This document shows positions 30,030 to 40,089 of a stretch of DNA of 64,000 nt, piece by piece. The notes below the pieces were generated by a model. The model saw only the letters and a program-made list of their open reading frames with translations. It was not told the origin of the DNA and ran no database searches. Source of the DNA: Kiloniella litopenaei (lineage in GTDB: Bacteria > Pseudomonadota > Alphaproteobacteria > Kiloniellales > Kiloniellaceae); contig NZ_LANI01000021.1 in the NCBI RefSeq assembly GCF_000982415.1, forward strand, positions 1-64,000, read 5' to 3'. Position 1 is the first letter of the stretch. Every line of letters starts with the position of its first letter. Position numbers and translations under genes: made by a program.

Positions 30030-32381
30030 ATGGATACAGAGCTGGACCTCGACTTCAAACCAACATACGACTGGTGTGTGAGGGCTTTTTCTTTGGTGAA
30101 AAGTCGTCTTGGCATCAATATTTGCCTGCACGATGACTACGATAAGTTTGCTGAGGGCGATATTTATCTTTTTAATCATTTCGCCCGGTTTGAAACCATT
30201 ATCCCCCAGTATCTCATCCACGAAGAAACAGGCCAGTATTGTCGTTGTGTTGCCGCGGGTGAATTGTTCGAGGGCAGTGAATCTTTTGCCAACTTTTTAT
30301 ACGGTGTTGGCGCTGTGCCGCATAATCATCCGGGGTTGCTCCCATTTTTGGCGGCTGAAATACTGAGAGGCCGTAAGGTCATCATTTTTCCAGAAGGAGG
30401 AATGGTCAAAGACAGGCATGTTGTCGGGCCATCCGGCGAATACAGTATCTTTTCTCCAACAGCAAAGATCAGGCGTAAGCATCATACCGGGGCCGCGGTT
30501 CTGGCGCTGACTGTGGAGCTATTCAAGCAACGCGTTTTGTCTGTTTTTGAAGCCAAGGAGTATGCACGTCTTGAGCGGTGGGCAAAGGCATTGGAGATGG
30601 ATACAACAGAAGAGCTTCTGGCGGTCGCCAGCAAGCCGACAGAAATCATTCCGGCTAACATTACGTTTTATCCCATCAGGGCGAGTGACAATATTTTAAG
30701 CCGAAGCGCAGAGTTCTTCAGCAAAGGAAGTAACCCCAGGCTGGTTGAAGAGGTGCTGATAGAGGCGAATATGATCCTCAAGAATTGTGATATGGATATT
30801 CGTGTCAGCAAGCCATTGGATGTGCGTCATGTGTGGAAATGGTGGGAAAAACGCCTGCTTTCCAGAGTATTTAACCAGATCAATTCTCTGGATGATTTTT
30901 TCAAACTATCTCATGCTCCGGATACATTGAATGAAAAGATCTTCAAGCTGTGTAGTTCCCGTGGAACCAATCGTCTGCGCGATTATTATATGGACGCGAT
31001 ATATACAGGGGTCACGGTAAATCTCTATCACTTGGCCTCGTCTTTAATTCGGTATCTTGTTTTAAAAAAAGAACCGCGCATTTTAAAATCAGATTTTCAT
31101 ACTGCTCTCTATCTCGGTATTAAGTCGTGTCAGAAAAAATCAGATGTTCACCCGCACCGTAGCCTGACGAAGCCTGAAAATTATTGGAACCTGGGGAACG
31201 GGCAGATTTGTGGCGCGTTGGAAAAATATATGTCTGCCGAAGGCTGTGCAGAACACATTACGCAAGATGGGGATTATTATATTTTTGATGAAACTGTTCT
31301 TGAGATGACAAGCTTTAATACGGTTCGATTAGAGAATTTGATCCGTGTTTATGCTAACGAAGTGATGCCCATCAAAGAAGCTGTTGTCAGTGTCGAAGAA
31401 GCCTATGAAACTCTAATGGATGTTGAGCGAAAGACATTGGCATTCCATCTTTTTGATGATGAAATGCTGTCTCTTGATTGCGATCGTAAAACCTATACCA
31501 AGCCCCATCATCTGGAAATCAATATTAAGGAAACAGCCTGTGCACCCGCAGAGCCTTATCTAATCGTACCCGAAAACTGCCGTAAAACGGGGGTTCTTAT
31601 CGTTCATGGCCTTTTGGCTTCTCCATCTGAGTTGTATGAATTCGGACGTGAAATATCCGAGCTTGGTTTTGCTGTTATGGGCGTTCGTTTAAAGGGGCAT
31701 GGTACATCCCCTTGGGATTTAAGGGATCGGCACTGGCAGGATTGGATGGATTCCATTGGGCGCGGGCGACAGATTTTATCTGCTTTTGTTGATGATATTA
31801 GTCTCGTGGGGTTTGCGACTGGTGGCACGCTTTCCCTGCTTGAAGCTGCGCATAACCCCGTTGGGATATCCTCTGTTTCAGCAGTTTCAGTACCGTGGCA
31901 GTTCAAGGCGCGTAATCTGTTGTTTGCTCACCTTGCTCATGGTTTGGAAAAGCTGACAAGCTGGGTGCCGACAATAGAAGAAAAAGGAGTTTTTAAAGAG
32001 CACCCCAGTGAAAATCCGGAAATTAACTATCGTAGCGTCCCTGTGCGAACGACATATGAGCTTTATCAACTGCATGAACAGCTTCGCGAAAACCTGCCGC
32101 ATGTTTCCTGCCCAGTGAAGCTTTTTCAGGGGATTGAAGACCCAATTGTCGATGCCGAAGGGATTAACAAGGTTTTTGATTTGATCGGTGCAGAAGATAA
32201 AGAGCTGATCATGGTGGAATCAGAGAAGCACGGCATTTTGCACGAGAACATTGGTAATTGTCGACAGGGCATTTTGGGCTTTCTGGAAAGTATTGATCAG
32301 CGGTCAGTGGCCGATCACAAGGTAGAACAAAAAGGAAAAGCGGAAGAGCATCTTTTGGAAAATCAAGGGATAGGCGCATGA
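30030..32381 (+). CDS. PlsC-like acyltransferase fused to alpha/beta hydrolase domain with Ser-to-Ala nucleophile
   Basis: A 783-residue two-domain protein. Residues about 40-240 resemble a glycerolipid acyltransferase: FNHFARFE stands where NHxxxxD is usual, and IIFPEGGMV where FPEGTR-like sequences lie. The middle (300-500) is helical and unassigned. Residues about 515-765 are an alpha/beta hydrolase of the monoglyceride lipase kind: VHGLLASPSELYEFG, then LKGHGTSPWD, GIEDPIVDAEG (acid) and SEKHGILHE (His). The nucleophile elbow is GFATGGTLSL, with Ala596 (codon GCG, 31815-31817) where Ser is expected, so ordinary Ser hydrolysis looks lost. The last codons overlap the fadD ATG by four bases, tying it to beta-oxidation. 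No signal peptide. Lipid remodelling or acyl-group sensing is conceivable; the function is unknown. Confidence 0.75.
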   Translation: MDTELDLDFKPTYDWCVRAFSLVKSRLGINICLHDDYDKFAEGDIYLFNHFARFETIIPQYLIHEETGQYCRCVAAGELFEGSESFANFLYGVGAVPHNHPGLLPFLAAEILRGRKVIIFPEGGMVKDRHVVGPSGEYSIFSPTAKIRRKHHTGAAVLALTVELFKQRVLSVFEAKEYARLERWAKALEMDTTEELLAVASKPTEIIPANITFYPIRASDNILSRSAEFFSKGSNPRLVEEVLIEANMILKNCDMDIRVSKPLDVRHVWKWWEKRLLSRVFNQINSLDDFFKLSHAPDTLNEKIFKLCSSRGTNRLRDYYMDAIYTGVTVNLYHLASSLIRYLVLKKEPRILKSDFHTALYLGIKSCQKKSDVHPHRSLTKPENYWNLGNGQICGALEKYMSAEGCAEHITQDGDYYIFDETVLEMTSFNTVRLENLIRVYANEVMPIKEAVVSVEEAYETLMDVERKTLAFHLFDDEMLSLDCDRKTYTKPHHLEINIKETACAPAEPYLIVPENCRKTGVLIVHGLLASPSELYEFGREISELGFAVMGVRLKGHGTSPWDLRDRHWQDWMDSIGRGRQILSAFVDDISLVGFATGGTLSLLEAAHNPVGISSVSAVSVPWQFKARNLLFAHLAHGLEKLTSWVPTIEEKGVFKEHPSENPEINYRSVPVRTTYELYQLHEQLRENLPHVSCPVKLFQGIEDPIVDAEGINKVFDLIGAEDKELIMVESEKHGILHENIGNCRQGILGFLESIDQRSVADHKVEQKGKAEEHLLENQGIGA

Positions 32382-34060
32382 GTGAACAGGTGAAAAAAGC
32401 ATCTCATACTGGTACTTATCCCGAAGCTTCTTTACTGCGGGATGATGCGGTTCGGCCTGATAATCAATCTCTTTATCAAAATCTGGAACAGGTTGCTGCG
32501 CGGTTCCCCGACCGTACCTGTGTCGAGTTTCTTGGCCGCAGCTATAGTTACGCAGATATTTATGAGCAAGTACAACTTGTTGCAGCAGGGTTGCAGCGTC
32601 AGGGTGTTAACAAGGGGGATTGTGTGGTTCTGTTCCTGCCGAACTGCCCTTATTTTGTTGTTTGTTATTATGCGATTTTAAAAATTGGGGCGATTGTTGT
32701 TAATTCAAATCCTTTGTATGCACCTGAAGAACTGGAACACCAGCTCAAGGATTGTGGCGCGAAGCTTTTGATAACGCTGGATGTTAAAGAACTTTGCGAG
32801 AAAGTCGAAAAACAGTTCTTTGAAACACCTTTGGAAAAAGTTGTTATTTGTCGGCTTGCCCAGGCGATGCCAGTGATCAAGGGAACACTGTTTTCTTTAT
32901 TGCAGTTTCACAAGATATCGCACCCTTCAGGGCCGGAATTTATAGAATTTACTGATCTGTCCGAGAGCAAAGAAGGTGCTTACGCCGTTGATGTTTCTCG
33001 TAAGGATACCGCCGTCTTGCAATATACAGGGGGCACGACGGGTAAACCGAAGGGTGCTATCCTTAGCCATGGTAACGTTCTTGCCAATACGACCCAAGTT
33101 GTGGCCTGGTTTTCGGATGCTGTGCCGGGTGAAGAACGTATTCTTGGTGTTTTGCCGATGTTTCATGTCTTTGCCATGACCACCGTCCTGAATATGGGAA
33201 TTGCGCTTGGGGCAGAGATAATTTTGCTCCCCCGGTTTCAATTGGGGCAGATGCTTAAAACGATAGATCGCTTGAAGCCAACAATAATGATGGGTGTTCC
33301 AACGTTGTATGGCGCGGTTAATAATTCTCCGGTTGTCGGGCGGTATGATCTTTCTTCGATTAAGTACTGTATCTCTGGCGGGGCACCGCTGCCATTGGAT
33401 ACAAAAAAGCAATTTGAAGCCATCACTGGCTGTGTTCTTGTCGAAGGGTACGGTTTGAGTGAAGCGTCACCTGTTTGTGCCTGTAATCCCGTAGGAGGAA
33501 AGAACAAAGAAGGAGCGATTGGATTACCGTTACCTGAAACGCATTTTGAAATTCGGGATATCGAAGCACCCCATGCCTTGCTGGACATCGGGGAGAAAGG
33601 AGAGCTCTGTGTTACGGGGCCTCAAGTCATGTCAGGTTATTGGCATAACGAGGAAGCAACTGGGCGCGCAATCAGGGAAGGACGCCTTCACACTGGTGAT
33701 GTTGGCTATATGGATGACGAGGGATATGTTTTCCTTTTGGATCGTCTCAAGGACTTGATCATTTGCAACGGCTACAATGTTTATCCCCGGAATATTGAAG
33801 AGGCGATCAATCGCCACCCTGCCGTCGAAGAAGTTACGGTCATTGGTGTTGCCGAGGTTGAGCACGGTGAAATCCCCAAAGCCTTTATCAAGTTACGGAC
33901 AGATAAAAAACTGGCTGAAGATGAGCTGTTAGAGTTTCTGGAAGAATACCTGTCCCCGATTGAAATGCCGAGAGAAATTGAGTTCAGATCTGAACTTCCC
34001 AAAACCATGATTGGCAAACTTTCCAAGAAAGAACTACGGGAAGAAACATCTTCGACATAG
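32378..34060 (+). CDS. fadD: Long-chain acyl-CoA synthetase
   Basis: An AMP-forming ligase that activates fatty acids as CoA thioesters. AVLQYTGGTTGKPKGAILSH is the ATP-binding P-loop. VEGYGLSEASPVCACNP is the adenylate motif. LHTGDVGYMDDEGYVFLLDR and LKDLIICNGYNVYPRNIEEA are the hinge and the C-terminal domain entry, and PKTMIGKLSKKELRE carries the catalytic Lys. At 560 residues it is full length, matching FadD in its YTGGTTG motif. It overlaps the upstream fusion gene and lies 71 bp before the thiolase. Chain-length preference cannot be read. Confidence 0.92.
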   Translation: MSEQVKKASHTGTYPEASLLRDDAVRPDNQSLYQNLEQVAARFPDRTCVEFLGRSYSYADIYEQVQLVAAGLQRQGVNKGDCVVLFLPNCPYFVVCYYAILKIGAIVVNSNPLYAPEELEHQLKDCGAKLLITLDVKELCEKVEKQFFETPLEKVVICRLAQAMPVIKGTLFSLLQFHKISHPSGPEFIEFTDLSESKEGAYAVDVSRKDTAVLQYTGGTTGKPKGAILSHGNVLANTTQVVAWFSDAVPGEERILGVLPMFHVFAMTTVLNMGIALGAEIILLPRFQLGQMLKTIDRLKPTIMMGVPTLYGAVNNSPVVGRYDLSSIKYCISGGAPLPLDTKKQFEAITGCVLVEGYGLSEASPVCACNPVGGKNKEGAIGLPLPETHFEIRDIEAPHALLDIGEKGELCVTGPQVMSGYWHNEEATGRAIREGRLHTGDVGYMDDEGYVFLLDRLKDLIICNGYNVYPRNIEEAINRHPAVEEVTVIGVAEVEHGEIPKAFIKLRTDKKLAEDELLEFLEEYLSPIEMPREIEFRSELPKTMIGKLSKKELREETSST

Positions 34061-34131
34061 TGCTTTAGCGGGAATAGCAAAAAGATATTGAAATACAGAG
34101 CAACAGTTCTGAGAGCAACAGAGGTAGAAAT

Positions 34132-35274
34132 ATGGTCGATATAGTCATTGCAGGTTATGCGCGTTCCCCGTTTCATTTTGCGAACAAAGGCGCTTTGGCC
34201 AAGGTTCGACCCGATGACCTTGTCTCGCAGGTCATTAAAGGACTGGTGCATAAAACAGGGATTGAAGGAAAGGCGATTGAAGCCGTTTTCATGGGGTGTG
34301 CTTTTCCAGAAGGCGAACAGGGATTAAACGTCGCCCGTCTGGCTGTGTTTCTGGCAGATTTACCGCAATCTGTAGGGGGGGCGACAATCAATCATTTTTG
34401 CGGGTCATCAATGCAGGCCATTCACATGGCTGCTGGCGCAATCTCAATGGGTGCAGGGAATGCTTATGTTTGTGCGGGTATTGAATCAATGACCCGTGTG
34501 CCGATGATGGGTTTTAACCCTCTGTTGAACCTGGCCCTCGCAAAGGAATATCCCGCGGCTTATGTTTCCATGGGGGAAACGGCTGAAAATGTTGCAGATA
34601 AATATGCCATCAGCCGAAAGGATCAGGATCAGTTTTCCCTTAACAGCCATCTGAAAGCTGCCGCTGCACAGGATAAGGGAAACTTCAGCGATGAAGTCAT
34701 TCCTGTAAAAACGGCAACGGGGGATGTCATTGATCAGGATGGCTGTATACGGGGCAGCAGTACGATTGAGGGATTGTCCGGGCTTTCCCCTGCTTTTAAA
34801 GAAGAGGGAAGCGTAACCGCCGGATCGTCATCGCCACTGACCGATGGGGCAACCGCAGTTATTGTCTGTACGGCTGACTTTGCAAAGGCGCAGGGATTGG
34901 ATGTGCTGGCTAAAATTCGCAGCATTGCTGTTGCAGGTTGTGCGCCGGAAATCATGGGAATTGGTCCGGTTGCCGCGACAAACAAGGCAATTGAACGCGC
35001 CGGAATTTCCCTCTCTGATCTTGATGTTATTGAATTGAACGAAGCCTTTGCCAGCCAGGCGCTGGCCTGTATGGCTGATTTAAAGCTGGATGAAAGCAAA
35101 ATTAATCTGGATGGTGGCGCGATTGCCATTGGGCATCCCTTGGGGGCTACAGGGGCGCGTATTACAGGTAAAGCGGCCCAGTTGCTAAGGCGGGAAAAGG
35201 GAAAGTTTGCGCTGGCAACTCAGTGTATTGGCGGCGGTCAGGGAATAGCGACTGTACTGGAGGCCGTTGAATGA
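34132..35274 (+). CDS. fadA: Acetyl-CoA acyltransferase (3-ketoacyl-CoA thiolase)
   Basis: This thiolase cleaves 3-ketoacyl-CoA to acetyl-CoA and a shortened acyl-CoA, the last step of the cycle. The nucleophile Cys is in HFCGSSMQAIHMAAGA, the His in GGAIAIGHPLGATGARI, and the second Cys in TQCIGGGQG. VIELNEAFASQALACM is the conserved NEAF loop. At 380 residues it is normal. Its stop codon overlaps the fadN-like ATG (ATGA), indicating coupled translation with the partner that makes its substrate. Confidence 0.93.
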   Translation: MVDIVIAGYARSPFHFANKGALAKVRPDDLVSQVIKGLVHKTGIEGKAIEAVFMGCAFPEGEQGLNVARLAVFLADLPQSVGGATINHFCGSSMQAIHMAAGAISMGAGNAYVCAGIESMTRVPMMGFNPLLNLALAKEYPAAYVSMGETAENVADKYAISRKDQDQFSLNSHLKAAAAQDKGNFSDEVIPVKTATGDVIDQDGCIRGSSTIEGLSGLSPAFKEEGSVTAGSSSPLTDGATAVIVCTADFAKAQGLDVLAKIRSIAVAGCAPEIMGIGPVAATNKAIERAGISLSDLDVIELNEAFASQALACMADLKLDESKINLDGGAIAIGHPLGATGARITGKAAQLLRREKGKFALATQCIGGGQGIATVLEAVE

Positions 35275-37610
35275 AGGGGATAAATAAAGTTGCCGTCATC
35301 GGCGCAGGCGTCATGGGGGCTGGCATTGCCGCGCAGATTGCAAATGCAGGCGTGCCTGTTCTCTTGTTTGATCGCCCGGTAGAAAGTTCAGAGGATAAAG
35401 AGGGACGTAATCAAATCGCCAAGGATGCCATTGGTAAGCTGATCAAAAGTAATCCGGCTGCTTTGATGAGCAAAGGGAATGCAAAACGCATTACCCCCGC
35501 GAACACAGAAGATGATTTGGGGCTTTTGTCTGACTGTGATTGGATCGTAGAGGCAATTATTGAAGACGTCACGATCAAGCAGACGCTTTATAAAAAAATT
35601 GATAAATTCCGCAAGAAGGGCGCGGTTTTTTCATCCAACACTTCTACTTTGTGCCGAGAACAGCTTGTCGCTGGTTTGCCTGAAAGCTTCAGGCGTGATT
35701 TTCTGATCACTCATTTTTTTAATCCGCCTCGTTATATGCGCTTGCTTGAGCTTGTCTCGGGTCCTGAAGTTTCGGAAGAACAGTGCAAGCTGATCGAGCG
35801 GTTTTGTGATCACAGTCTGGGAAAAGGTGTCGTTCATTGTAGGGATACACCGGGCTTTCTTGCCAACCGTATAGGTATTTTCTGGCTGCAATGTGCCGTT
35901 GTCGAGGCCATGAAACAGAATATTTCCATAGAGCTTGCAGATGCTGTGATCGGGCGACCCTTTGGTATTCCCAAGACAGGCGTTTTTGCGTTATTGGATA
36001 TGGTTGGGCTGGATCTCATGCCCCATGTTCTCTCTTCTATGTCAGAAAGCTTGCCACCTGATGACCCTTTTCATGAAATCTATCAGGAACCGGAACTGAT
36101 CAAGACCCTTATTGCCGATGGCTATACCGGACGTAAGGGCAAGGGAGGGTTTTATCGTCTCAGGCCGGATAGTTCTGACAAGATAAAAGAAGCGATTGAC
36201 TTAAATACAGGTGACTATGCAAAAGCGGAGCGCCCTGTCGTTGCAGTTGTTAAAAAAGCAGGTCGCAAGAACCCGCGCAAGGTTCTGGAAGATGACAGTA
36301 CTGCGGGGCGTTATGCCTGGTCTGTTATGTCAAAAACACTGGCCTATGCGGCATCACTGGTCCCTGATGTTTCCGATGATATTGAAGCCATCGATGAAGC
36401 CATGCGGTTAGGGTACAACTGGAAATATGGTCCTTTCGAGTTGTTGGACCAAATCGGTGCGGAATGGTTCTGCGCGAAGCTGCGGTCTGAAAAGATAGAG
36501 GTTCCCTCAGTTTTACGAAATGTCGGCACGGGTAAATTCTATCGTAAATCAAAAGGAGCCAGAGAAGTCTTTGGACCTGAAGGACAGTATTTAAAGCGTT
36601 ATCCCAATGCCGGAGTTCTCAGGCTCGATGATATTAAAGCCAGATCAAAACCTGTCATGCGGAACCCCTCTGCATCCCTGTGGGATCTGGATGATGACGT
36701 TTTGTGTCTGGAATTTCATAGCAAAATGAACTCTCTCAATCTTTGGACCTTGTCCATGATGGACCGCGCCAGAGAGAAAATTGAAACCAGTGAATACAAA
36801 GCACTGGTTGTTTATAACGATGGCAGCAATTTTTCGGTCGGGGCCAATATCGGTTTGATGTCAGTTGCGGCCCGGCTTTGGGCCTACCCCTTTATTGATT
36901 ATATGGTTCGTCGCGGTCAGGAAACGTACAAAGCATTGAAGTTCGCGCCTTTTCCCGTTGTTTCTGCGCCTTCGGGGATGGCGTTGGGCGGGGCCTGTGA
37001 GTTGCTGTTACACAGTGATGCAGTGCAGGCACACGCAGAGACCTACACAGGGTTGGTCGAGGTCGGTGTTGGTATTATCCCGGGATGGGGAGGCTGCAAG
37101 GAAATGATGTGCCGCTGGTCTTTGGCATCCGATACACCGCGCGGCCCCATGCCCGCGGTGTCGAAAGTTTTTGAGCTGATTGGACTGGCACAGGTCGCCA
37201 AATCTGCAGAAGAAGCACGAGATATGAAAATCATCCGGGCGGATGACAGGATTACGATGAACCGTGACCGTGTTCTTGCTGATGCCAAAGAGCGGGCGCT
37301 TGAACTGGTTTCCGGATACCACGCACCAACAGCAGCTGAAATCGCTTTGCCGGGTGAAAGTGGTAAAGTTGCTCTGGATCTGGCTGTGGAAGGTTTTCGA
37401 AAATCAGGAAAGGCCACGCCGCACGATGTCGTCGTTTCGGCGGCCCTTTCAACTGTTCTGAGCGGCGGTGATACGGATATGACTGGTAAAGTCAGCGAAG
37501 ACAGATTGTTACAGTTAGAGCGTGAGGCATTCCATACACTGTGCCGTCATCCTGATACGATTGAGCGTGTACATCACATGCTCAAGACAGGTAAGCCTTT
37601 GAGAAATTGA
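35271..37610 (+). CDS. fadN: 3-hydroxyacyl-CoA dehydrogenase / enoyl-CoA hydratase, FadN-type domain order
   Basis: A 779-residue bifunctional enzyme with the dehydrogenase first and the hydratase last. The NAD fold opens VAVIGAGVMGAGIAAQIANA, and ITHFFNPPRYMRLLELVSG supplies the catalytic His and Glu. Two 3HCDH C-domains follow (to about 420). The crotonase part is at about 460-690: SGMALGGACELLLHSD and GLVEVGVGIIPGWGG hold both catalytic Glu residues. This order is that of Bacillus FadN (YusL), opposite to E. coli FadB. It is coupled to the thiolase gene upstream and 58 bp before fadE. Confidence 0.92.
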   Translation: MKGINKVAVIGAGVMGAGIAAQIANAGVPVLLFDRPVESSEDKEGRNQIAKDAIGKLIKSNPAALMSKGNAKRITPANTEDDLGLLSDCDWIVEAIIEDVTIKQTLYKKIDKFRKKGAVFSSNTSTLCREQLVAGLPESFRRDFLITHFFNPPRYMRLLELVSGPEVSEEQCKLIERFCDHSLGKGVVHCRDTPGFLANRIGIFWLQCAVVEAMKQNISIELADAVIGRPFGIPKTGVFALLDMVGLDLMPHVLSSMSESLPPDDPFHEIYQEPELIKTLIADGYTGRKGKGGFYRLRPDSSDKIKEAIDLNTGDYAKAERPVVAVVKKAGRKNPRKVLEDDSTAGRYAWSVMSKTLAYAASLVPDVSDDIEAIDEAMRLGYNWKYGPFELLDQIGAEWFCAKLRSEKIEVPSVLRNVGTGKFYRKSKGAREVFGPEGQYLKRYPNAGVLRLDDIKARSKPVMRNPSASLWDLDDDVLCLEFHSKMNSLNLWTLSMMDRAREKIETSEYKALVVYNDGSNFSVGANIGLMSVAARLWAYPFIDYMVRRGQETYKALKFAPFPVVSAPSGMALGGACELLLHSDAVQAHAETYTGLVEVGVGIIPGWGGCKEMMCRWSLASDTPRGPMPAVSKVFELIGLAQVAKSAEEARDMKIIRADDRITMNRDRVLADAKERALELVSGYHAPTAAEIALPGESGKVALDLAVEGFRKSGKATPHDVVVSAALSTVLSGGDTDMTGKVSEDRLLQLEREAFHTLCRHPDTIERVHHMLKTGKPLRN

Positions 37611-37668
37611 GTATTGTTTGTAAACCTGGCCAAAGTTTGAGATTACAAAATAAGAAGAGGTCTCCCCT

Positions 37669-40089
37669 ATGATTATCCTTTTCACGTTCATACTTGCGAT
37701 CATTGTTGCTGCAACGCTGTTTTATCGCGGGCAAGGGTTTTGGGGATGGGTGCTGGCTCTTCTGGTGCTTATTGCTGGTGGTGATCTGGCCGGAATGCCA
37801 ACGGTCCTTACAGGATGGGCAATCATTCTGACAGCGGTTTTGTCCGGATTGTTTGGTGTTCATGCTATCCGGCGACCTTTTCTAACCGCAGCCTTGATGA
37901 AAATAGTCAAGCGCAGCCTGCCTAAAATCAGTGAGACCGAACAGACTGCGTTAGACGCCGGTACAGTGTGGTGGGATGCTGAGATATTCAGTGGCCGCCC
38001 TGATTGGGCGACGCTGGAAGAGTTTAATGTTTCCGGATTAACAAAAGAAGAGCAGGCGTTTCTGGATGGTCCTGTCGAAGAAATCTGTCGGGAAACAGAC
38101 GACTGGAAGATTGCTCAGGATCGGGATCTTCCCGAAGAGTTATGGCAAAAACTGAGGGATATGAAATTTTTCGGGATGATTATTCCCAAAAAATACGGAG
38201 GGTTGGGCTTTTCTGCACAGGCGCATTCTGCTGTCGTGCTGAAGCTTTCATCCCGTTCTCTGCCTCTGTCGGTCATTGTGATGGTCCCGAATTCTTTGGG
38301 ACCGGCTGAACTGTTACTCCATTACGGTACGGATGAACAAAAAGATTATTATCTTCCGCGTCTGGCAACCGGAGAAGAGATGCCGTGTTTTGCTTTGACA
38401 GAACCAAAGGCCGGAAGTGATGCGGCCTCAATTCAGAGCCACGGTGTTATTTGTGAAGAGAAGATCAAGGGTAAGAAAGTTCTGGGTATCCGCCTTAACT
38501 GGCGTAAACGCTATATTACATTGGCTCCTGTTGCGACGGTTATTGGCCTGGCTTTCAAGTTGAGTGACCCCGATGGTTTGTTGGGTGACAAAGAAGACCT
38601 TGGTATAACCTGTGCGCTGATCCCACGGGATACAAAGGGTATGTCAATTGGCAGACGCCATGACCCGATGGGCATTCCCTTTCCAAACGGCCCCATTGAG
38701 GGCAAGGATGTTTTCATCCCAATCAGCTATGTGATCGGTGGTGAAGAAGGCGTTGGGCAGGGGTGGCGTATGCTGATGGAATCTCTTGCCGCAGGGCGAT
38801 CGGTTTCTCTTCCCTCTCTTTCTTTGGGGGCATCACAGTTGGCGACGCGTGTGACCGGGGCTTATTCTGCCGTTCGCCGTCAGTTCGGACTGCCAATTGG
38901 CAAGTTTGAAGGGGTGGCAGAACGTCTGGCCAGAATTGGCGGGCTGACCTATGGGATGGATGCGGCGCGACAATTAACCTGCGCCGCTGTTGATGCCGGA
39001 GAGCGCCCTTCAGTACTATCGGGCATCGCCAAGGCTTACTTAACGGAAAACATGCGAACGGTTTTTCTGGATGCCATGGACATATTGGGCGGTGCTGCGA
39101 TTTGTCGGGGCCCGAAAAACCTTCTGAGCCGGGCCTATGATGGATTGCCGATTGCCATTACGGTTGAAGGGGCAAATATCTTGACCCGATCCATGATTAT
39201 CTTTGGGCAGGGATCTATTCGTGGCCATCCCTTTGTCCCAAAAGAGCTGGAAGCTGTGGCAAAGAATAGCCTCGAAGATTTTGATGATGCTTTTTGGGGA
39301 CATATCAACTTTACAGTTTGTAATGCGGTCAGAGCTGGTATTGACGGATTGACCGCAGGACGTTTTCTCAAAGTTAGGGGCACGGCAAAAGCGCGTCGGC
39401 ACAAACAGCTAATCACCCGCTATTCATCGGCCTTTGTTTTGGTTGCAGACGTTTCCATGCTGTTGCTGGGCAGCAGTTTAAAGCGCCGGGAAACCCTTAG
39501 CGGGCGTCTTGCAGACGCTTTATCCTGGCTTTATCTGGCGACAGCAGCGGTGAAGCGTTTTGAAGACGAAGGAAGTTCGAAAGAAGACGAACTTTATCTG
39601 GACTGGTTTTGCGCGCATGCCTATCAGGAAATAGAAACGGCGTTGCTGACAATCACACACAACTATCCGGTCAAGTTTGTCGGAACGATGCTGCGACTAC
39701 GATTGTTCCTTCTGGGGCGAAAAGCCCATGGCCCAACGGACATGCAGAACATTGCACTGGCTAATCGATTGATGGGGGATCTCGGCGGACGCGAAAAACT
39801 GTCCAGTGATATTTCAGTATCAGATAGTCCGGATGATGCTATGGGAGCTTTGGAACAAGCCTACCGCAAGATACAGGCGGTTATTCCGTTGGAGGCCCGT
39901 ATCCGCACTTCGCGGAAAACGGGCGTTTTGAAGGGTGTTGCGCGGGAAGATCTATATCAGGCTGCTCTGGAAAAAGGTGTCGTTGATGACGATGAATTCC
40001 AGCAACTCTTGGAAGCTCAGAGCCTCGCAGATGCGGTTGTCGAGGTAGATGACTATAGTCAGACTGCCTATAAACGGCTGAAGGGGTGA
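37669..40089 (+). CDS. fadE: Acyl-CoA dehydrogenase, long FadE type
   Basis: The first oxidation of the cycle, acyl-CoA to trans-2-enoyl-CoA with FAD. At 806 residues it is the long enterobacterial-type FadE. Two hydrophobic N-terminal helices (residues 1-65) are followed by the dehydrogenase core with CFALTEPKAGSDAASIQSHG, and by SRAYDGLPIAITVEGANILT near residue 495. A long C-terminal DUF1974-like region follows. The membrane segments suggest inner-membrane association and electron transfer through ETF. It is the last gene of the run; an imperfect stem-loop lies about 60 bp downstream. Confidence 0.92.
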   Translation: MIILFTFILAIIVAATLFYRGQGFWGWVLALLVLIAGGDLAGMPTVLTGWAIILTAVLSGLFGVHAIRRPFLTAALMKIVKRSLPKISETEQTALDAGTVWWDAEIFSGRPDWATLEEFNVSGLTKEEQAFLDGPVEEICRETDDWKIAQDRDLPEELWQKLRDMKFFGMIIPKKYGGLGFSAQAHSAVVLKLSSRSLPLSVIVMVPNSLGPAELLLHYGTDEQKDYYLPRLATGEEMPCFALTEPKAGSDAASIQSHGVICEEKIKGKKVLGIRLNWRKRYITLAPVATVIGLAFKLSDPDGLLGDKEDLGITCALIPRDTKGMSIGRRHDPMGIPFPNGPIEGKDVFIPISYVIGGEEGVGQGWRMLMESLAAGRSVSLPSLSLGASQLATRVTGAYSAVRRQFGLPIGKFEGVAERLARIGGLTYGMDAARQLTCAAVDAGERPSVLSGIAKAYLTENMRTVFLDAMDILGGAAICRGPKNLLSRAYDGLPIAITVEGANILTRSMIIFGQGSIRGHPFVPKELEAVAKNSLEDFDDAFWGHINFTVCNAVRAGIDGLTAGRFLKVRGTAKARRHKQLITRYSSAFVLVADVSMLLLGSSLKRRETLSGRLADALSWLYLATAAVKRFEDEGSSKEDELYLDWFCAHAYQEIETALLTITHNYPVKFVGTMLRLRLFLLGRKAHGPTDMQNIALANRLMGDLGGREKLSSDISVSDSPDDAMGALEQAYRKIQAVIPLEARIRTSRKTGVLKGVAREDLYQAALEKGVVDDDEFQQLLEAQSLADAVVEVDDYSQTAYKRLKG

